In this document: positions 57,829-64,000 of the stretch, in pieces
Layout: each line of letters starts with the position of its first letter
Position numbering within the stretch: the stretch's first letter is position 1
Assembly (NCBI GenBank): GCA_029582265.1
Contig: CM055828.1
Coordinates: 30,252,459 to 30,316,458 of the forward strand
Length of the DNA: 64,000 nt
DNA from: Zoroaster sp. YZ-2022
Lineage: Eukaryota > Echinodermata > Asteroidea > Forcipulatida > Zoroasteridae
Direction: 5' to 3'
Translations under genes and position numbers: made by a program
The notes under the pieces: generated by a model
Seen by the model: the letters and a program-made list of their open reading frames with translations, nothing else
What the model was told of the DNA's origin: nothing
Database searches by the model: none

Positions 57829-58679
57829 GTAAGTACAATGTACATTGTATATATGTATTTTTGGTTTTACATAAACGTGCATATAATTAAATAGGAAACA
57901 ATTTGTTGGTACAGCCCTGAGAAAGAGGAGCAGCTGTCGTCAAACACTATTCCATGAAGTAAATCAAAACTATGAAATTTAAACCATGCAACAAGAGGGC
58001 AGACCAAAAGGAACTGGTTAGGACCCAGTGGCGTAGCCAAGGGGGGCATGGGGGCACGTGTTCCCCACAAATTTCCAGTGCCCTCCCCCAAGGTGCCCCC
58101 ACGAAAAATCCCGATAGTGGCCCAAAAAAACAAAAGAAAAAGAAAAGGGAAAAACCCAACCCCTTCCCCCCCCCCCCCCCCACCGTGCCCCCACTGAAAA
58201 TGTACGCCGCTGTTGGGACCCCAGCTAAAAACAGGAAAGAATATGGAAAATGTAAATTGTTGATGTAAGAAGTGGCACATTCCTTATCCTCTGCCTCTGA
58301 AAGCAGGACATAATAGGTTTGATTTTTTTTCATCCACCGTCCCCGGTTTCTACGTCTGTTGCAGGTGTCCTTTAACCTAGTTCTGTTTGTTTTCACTACA
58401 CCGATCTAGATGTGGTCATAGTCCTTATGCCCACCCTAATACCAATGCTAAGAACTCGGTCAAGCCACATTCATAAAAGTCAATTCAAGCGCTTGAACAA
58501 AATAGTAACCAATGTCATGTTTGATTGACGTGTTGGATCGGTTGAGACTAAGGTGTTGCTCTAAAACTTTGTGTAATTTTACATCAGGTGATAAATATAG
58601 CTCGTGATGAATAATTACTCAATCGACAATGTTTATATGAAGATGATAATTATATTGTTTATCTTGTACTTGATCGCAG
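57829..58679 (+). other. intron with a G/C-rich repeat remnant
   Basis: At about 58,025-58,215 a unit starts CAGTGGCGTAGCCAAGGGGG, with runs of G and C (a C run near 58,168-58,183). CAGTGGCGTAGCC is a very common end of small hAT-like repeats in animal genomes. The frames of 98-149 codons here on both strands come from this repeat and are not genes. Confidence 0.55.
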
Positions 58680-58867
58680 GCGGCTGGTGTGGTTCGAGAT
58701 TTGGAGATTGGATTCAGGTTGATATGGGTGGCATGGTAGATCTCTATGGTTTGATAGTCCAAGGACTTTACGAATCTTATAAATATGTCAGTGGTTTTTA
58801 CGTGAGATACAGCAATGATGACGTCACATGGATTGATATGAAGAATGAAGCTGAAACTCAACGACGT
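58680..58867 (+). CDS. discoidin domain, exon 2
   Basis: 188 nt, starts phase 1, ends phase 0 (TGATCGCAG to GTAAGT). Encodes GWCGSRFGDWIQVDMGG, then LIVQGLYESYKYVSGFYVRY and SNDDVTWIDMKNEAETQRR. DWIQVDxG and VxxFxVxYSxDxxxW are the standard core strands of the domain. Confidence 0.92.
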
Positions 58868-60009
58868 GTAAGTTAAGACTATACCAATATTGTTATACTT
58901 TCCACTCGTATGTTTACTCGCTAGTTGGCAACGAAGAAATGTGTTTCCGTTTACAGTGACCAACAAATTACAGTTGGCATGTCGTTGAAAATATTGTCAT
59001 GAAAAATAATTGCAAATACAACACCCTAAGAATAATAATCAGTACATAAATAACTATATGGACAATATCATGTATAACACTATTTGAGAGTTGTAGTGTT
59101 CTCAGAGATTGTTACATGTTGCTACCACAAACCTTACTCCTACTTACTTCCACAATACAAAGCTTCAAATCCTTAATGTAGTGTAAAATATTAAATACTA
59201 ACACTTATACCAATTATACACAAGTCACAGCCTATCTTGATATGTGGATAGCGAAGCACACAAGTGACACCTAAGCCAACGGGTGACCCTTGATGCAGCC
59301 TTTATATATGTACTTAATCATGCATATATATTTTACAGTGTAAATTGATTACTCGTTGCTGCTAATATTCTTTAAAGCATCGTGATATAAATAAACAATA
59401 AATACTCGGGACTAATTGCTCAGATTATAACCACTTCATCAAACGTAACGTTTGGCCACTATAGTTATACATTTTAACTCATTGGTGAATACGATCATAT
59501 CATTTGTCTGTTCCACATCGATAAAAGATTGACACAAAGTTATCAACATTGTTGTTGCAACAGCTATTTCTCTATTTATTTTTACTCCAGGTGAAATATC
59601 ACCAGCATCGTTTATTGTAGCTAAAAAAGGCCTCTTGAGAAATGTTATGGCCTTTCATTTGTTTGTACTGGAACTTTCTCATACATTTATGGTCGTGTGC
59701 GCGATTGGTCTAATGAAGGGTTGGGATATCAGAAATTATAACATATAATATTTCATGCGTTTACTATTCAACCTTTCCAGATATTCCTTTATGTTTATAA
59801 TCGGTCACCTTTACAGGGAATTCAGGGGGTCAAATTAGGTATGTGTCCCATCCATTGTGATCACCTTATGAATATAATCTAACCATATCATTTTTATCCC
59901 TTGTTTTGCTGCATTCCCCTTGTTGGCAACCCTGGATCTGCTACTGTATTTAAACAATACATTTACAGCAATAAAGAAATAAACTAATCTTTTCAACTTC
60001 TATTCTCAG
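58868..60009 (+). other. intron between discoidin exons 2 and 3
   Basis: 1.14 kb, AT-rich, no repeat family or coding stretch recognised. Confidence 0.7.
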
Positions 60010-60159
60010 TTTTACTCAACAGGTGCATATTCTACAGACGTGATAGTCCCAGTTCAGTCCGCATCACAGAGAATGATCCGCTCAAGATATATCCGCATAC
60101 GTCCGACATGGTATTACAATGGGATGTGTATGCGCTTCGAGCTTATTGGCTGCATTTAA
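60010..60159 (+). CDS. discoidin domain, last exon with stop
   Basis: 150 nt, begins phase 0 after TATTCTCAG. Encodes FYSTGAYSTDVIVPVQ, then SRYIRIRPTWYYNG, MCMRFELIGCI and TAA at 60,157-60,159. RYIRIxPxxW...MRxELxGC is the usual domain end. The protein stops two residues after the start of this Gly-Cys motif, so no transmembrane segment or tail follows and the product is likely secreted. Confidence 0.92.
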   Translation, partial: FYSTGAYSTDVIVPVQSASQRMIRSRYIRIRPTWYYNGMCMRFELIGCI

Positions 60160-60225
60160 GGTCGTATGTGTTCATCGCTCGGAAACTACAACATCTTCAA
60201 ACCCCTATACACATATAGTCATTAA

Positions 60226-60231
60226 AATAAA
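60226..60231 (+). promoter_or_regulatory. candidate polyadenylation signal AATAAA
   Basis: AATAAA 67 bp after the stop codon in ATTAAAATAAAACAT. Placement fits a short 3' UTR; other AT-rich options further down cannot be excluded. Confidence 0.35.
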
Positions 60232-62919
60232 ACATACAAAGATATACCTGAAAGTGTATGCTAAAGTCGGTGATGGTATCAAACATCCAGAGAAATCATT
60301 CTGCCCATAGTAGGCCTATTCCTACTATACATATTTAATTAAAAATGCTAGGTCCGTTGGAATACTGCCCATTAGAGAGAGTTGCGATATAGCTAGAATT
60401 GAAAGAAATTTGCAGAAAAAACATTGACAAATATTTTACAAGGAAATTTTGTGACTGAAAACAGTTAGATTTAGTGAATTAATTTCAATGGAAATTCGAT
60501 TTATTTATTGTATACTGGTATTGTTCATTTATATGTAAATAGTAATGATATTCTCTTGGGTGTAGCACTCTGACTGTTGAAGTCTTTGAAAAGTACAACA
60601 CTATCAAGTACAATTTAGAAAAACAAAAACCATATTCAGATGGGACTATAATAACTTCTCATGTTGGCGGATTCAGTAGTAGGCACATAACTACTTTATT
60701 AAATACATTTTGTGTATTTAAATTGCACTTTTACTTTTGAAAATATATAAATAATAATAATTTTGTGGAAGCCGAATTACAAATGATAGATAATATCTTG
60801 AAGAACACACGGTACACTTTCGATAAATGTCTAAATTAAAAACAAAAAATATAGAAAAATCAAGACAGTATGGCGTCAACATTTTTACAAAATTCTTCGT
60901 TCTGAAGGGATAATTATTTGTGTGTTTCAGTTTTATGTTGGTGGGAAGCAAAAAACTATTAATTGTTGTATCATAAATAATTAAATTTACCGAAAGTGTA
61001 CACTGTGGCTTTGGAAATTTGACTTAAATGAAATTGTGTATTTGCACTAACTGTAATTGTGTTAGAATGTATATGTAGATAGTACGTGTAGTAGGTTCAT
61101 TTACACTTAGTGGTCATGCAGAGAAAAATAATTTCCTGCACAGGCCAAATCGTAAAAAACACCTCTGGTTTCTGGTCAAAGTTCACCTTCAGACCTGGTG
61201 TAGTGTCATGTTTTTAGAGATGTGTTTTGTTTGGCGACCACAGCAATTAATGTGAGTCAAAACAAATGGGCAAAATACATACTATATCTCAAGCATGTAC
61301 ACTCACCTGATAACAGTTTCACCATGAATAAAGTAATAGAAGAAACGTGAAATTTGAAACAATGGGTCTGCGACGTGGAGGCGACAAACTGGGGGACAAG
61401 AAACCAGGAATTTTATTTAATCAGTGAAATCTGTTGTTAAATTGTAATAAGTAAATTGCATTGGACAATGAATTTTTTTATAAGATTCAAGATATCTCTG
61501 AGCAACATGGCGCAACATATCTCTGAGCAATATGATGTATAAGAAACTTGTCATTGCTTTTTTTGTTTTAATGAGTTAAATTTATTGATTGAATCTTTAT
61601 AGAGCAAATTTATACTCTATATGGTATGTTATACTATATTAAAGTCAAATGTAAATAGTTGTGACTTTATCTATGGATGTTGCTCTTTAATTGACAATTC
61701 TTTGACCAGAACAAAATATTTGTAAATTTGAAGAAACAAAATAATGCTTTTCCTTGACACACAAGGGCGCTGTTTGTGAGAACACAACAGAAACAGCATG
61801 CAGTGAAAGTGCACAAAATCAAGTCAAAATATTTCTATTTCATACGCCCTTTAAGTTGAGAATCATGTTTTGTTAAAATGTAATTAACTGTAATTAAATA
61901 TTCAGAACGATTTTATGTGAGTGAAACATTAATACCTGTAGTCAAATACTATCGATCACTTATGATTGATATTTAGTATATTTGGGCTTCTTTTTAAATT
62001 TTGTCAGAAATGAATTCATTTTACCGAAAGAGTTTTGAATCATTTTTACCAACAAAATGTACGTTACCATGGCTTTGTATAATACTGTTTAGTCTATGAG
62101 GTTTCCAATCATTCATTTATACAGGGAACTTATCTTGATTGTCATTTACTTAGAAGCCCATCTCATTGTACTTAATTGTAGTACTGTCTGCAATGGGGTA
62201 AAACACGCTACCCTTTACAAGTGAAGGTATAACATTGGTATTTGGTAACGTATGGTCATTTCAACCCTCTAGTATTCAGGAAATTTATAATAAAACTAAC
62301 TTGTGAAAATGTCATCACAATATATCCTGACGTTATGTTTTTTTATTTTTTTATTAATTTGTTTTATGGTTTAGGCTTTTTGTCAATTTGAAGAAAACAA
62401 ATCCTGTTTTAGACGAAAAAATTTATCGGGTTGATTGATACTCGTATCAACTTTACACCAAGTAAGTTCTTAGATAGTAATTCGTTTATTTGATAATCTG
62501 ATAATAACCAATGTTGTATCTTCCCTTTAATTCATTGCAAATTGACGGTTTGTAATTTGTTCTCAGTCACGTGCTGATTAATTGAGCTGAAACCTCCATA
62601 GGTTGGTTCCTATGTTTATGTTTTGAACCTCGTGAATTATTATGAACACACATAACCTTGACCAAAAGCGTATTACCTTGATCAGAGTGCAGTCATCTTT
62701 GTCGGGTTCCCTGTGCGTAAATACGACCATATAGCGCTGATTGCTATACATAAAAGGGCCAGACTATTTTCCTGCCAGCCTTGGTTTGGTCATGTTCATT
62801 TGTATTGGAGAAATACTAGATGGTTTCAACGTGATAAAGATATATAGAATTTGAAAGTATGTCATGCTCGCATAACTGTAGGCCATTTTAGGTATTACTT
62901 CAAATGAATGTATTGATTA
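60232..62919. other. 3' flank, no gene recognised
   Basis: AT-rich intergenic sequence. Short frames at 60,119 (+) and 60,718 (-) lack protein character; the first overlaps the last discoidin exon in another frame. Confidence 0.5.
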
Positions 62920-63121
62920 AAGGGACAATATTGTCACGATCAGAGCAGACTTTCAACAGGGCATGGAATCGTTGTCCTATAGTTTAAGATGAACACAGTG
63001 CCTGAAAATTACTGGTTCATTTTTGGTAATATGACCTTATGTGGGGTATTATTTTCACTGAGTTAATCTAAAACTAGCACTCTGATTATATGTCCTGTTG
63101 ATCGTGATGATATTGTCCCTT
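62920..63121. mobile_element. ~200-bp inverted-repeat MITE
   Basis: Left AAGGGACAATATTGTCACGA and right TCGTGATGATATTGTCCCTT, with TA on both sides (62,918-62,919 and 63,122-63,123). Inside, CAACAGGGCATGGAATCG is mirrored by a diverged CGATT/ATGTCCTGTTG. Half-copies occur inside the LRR array near 18.7, 26.0 and 34.7 kb. Confidence 0.75.
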
Positions 63122-63123
63122 TA

Positions 63124-64000
63124 CGTGTGATTTTCTTAATTTGCTTAATTGAATGTGTTTAACGAAATTTATCAGTTTAGACGTAAATATGACATCTTTG
63201 TTCTTATTATATATCATGTATCTAGTGAAGTGGTGCAGCCAATGATTATCAGGGGTGCCCTCTGTTGACCAATTTAAGAAATTGTAAATTACCGGTACCG
63301 GTAACTGCTAAAATTTGCTCCCAAATTTTTGGTAAAATGATTTCGGAAAATGAACTGAGAAATTTACAACAAAATAATTGATACAATTTTTGTAATCTTT
63401 TTATTTGTAAAACAAGATAATGGTTACTTAAATCAAATCACATTTTGTAATTCAAGTTTTGCAAATTGTCGAAAATATGAAAAATTTAATATTTATATGA
63501 AATATATTTAACGAAAAACACCATATTAATAACAAAAACTGGCTTCGCCACTGAACTAGACGTAATAATTATTAATATTTAAAGTTTATACCAATAGTGA
63601 CCAGTGGCGAAGAAAGACGAGGCGGATGTTTGAACCCTGTTCAGTCTGATTATTCTGAAACATCTTTGAATCTTTATAAAAACAAAACCAACGGATTCTG
63701 GTTCAAAAGTGGTTCACAGACGGGACTTGTTAGATTTTATTTTATCATGCAGCCCCTCTCATAGGCTTATCCGTGTCGATACAATTAGCAAGTTTATTGT
63801 ATACACAAGACGTACCTTGTGTATCTTCATAAGTCATGTCGCTCAGATGCGTGTATTCATTATTATGTGAAATTAAGGAAAGTGGGCTGTTTTCTCAATT
63901 AAAAACGGGAATATTAAAATATTTCTTGCAAATGTCTGATTGATACAACCATCAGCTTTTTTAGTACGTTTTAGGTTAGTAATCAGAAATGTTTTGTATT
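63124..64000. other. non-coding right edge
   Basis: No gene seen. A patch near 63,230-63,330 (GGTGCCCTCTGTTGACC, ACCGGTACCGGTAA) and AGTGGCGAAGAAAGACGAGG near 63,603 look like repeat remnants. Confidence 0.4.

Noticed and set aside
57867..58396. Frames of 98-149 codons on both strands
   Set aside because: They come from a G/C-rich interspersed repeat in the discoidin intron.

Overview
The window looks like nuclear DNA of a marine invertebrate, probably a deuterostome and perhaps an echinoderm. It has spliced short exons with GT/AG borders, very low coding density, and many SINEs, MITEs, a non-LTR retrotransposon, satellites and microsatellites. Hyalin-repeat (HYR) plus discoidin domains and large LRR gene expansions are common in such animals. 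The species cannot be fixed from the sequence.

Layout. 1-4.15 kb: a retrotransposon remnant, an (ACT)n microsatellite, an 860-bp inverted-repeat element, a 23-bp minisatellite and a tRNA-derived SINE-like unit. 5.1-39.5 kb: a tandem array of leucine-rich-repeat (LRR) exons, all on the + strand. I count 26 full-length open 72-nt exons, one exon split by a transposon, six truncated copies and four decayed copies. All full-length exons are phase 2 at both ends, so any exon can join any other in frame. No N-terminal cap, C-terminal cap, transmembrane or signalling exon is visible, so the gene's ends lie elsewhere or in the gap. Within this array sits a roughly 9.4-kb non-LTR retrotransposon (about 7.73-17.19 kb), itself interrupted in its reverse transcriptase by a 4.2-kb inverted-repeat DNA element (11.99-16.23 kb). 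At least five further inverted-repeat elements and two copies of a long palindrome are also present.

39.5-45.5 kb: one diverged LRR exon (39.39 kb), a 500-N gap (40,103-40,602), then about 2.1 kb of noisy sequence that is an inverted, error-rich version of a ~203-bp satellite, followed by about 14 clean satellite copies in the other orientation. 45.5-52.1 kb: mostly non-coding, with a 57-bp minisatellite and a tRNA-Leu-derived SINE.

52.1-60.2 kb: the 3' part of a secreted or surface protein gene with HYR and discoidin (F5/8 type C) domains. The HYR exon and the start of the discoidin exon are repeated as a ~990-bp tandem array (five HYR exons, four chimeric discoidin starts). One complete discoidin domain follows (three exons) and ends in a stop at 60,157-60,159. 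60.2-64 kb: 3' flank with a likely polyadenylation signal and one MITE.

Main point: the LRR exons vary chiefly at the residues next to the splice junctions. By the LxxLxLxxN rule these form the exposed concave beta-strand, so exon choice or recombination would combine surface residues in a modular way. Whether the locus is expressed or used for diversity cannot be told from sequence alone.
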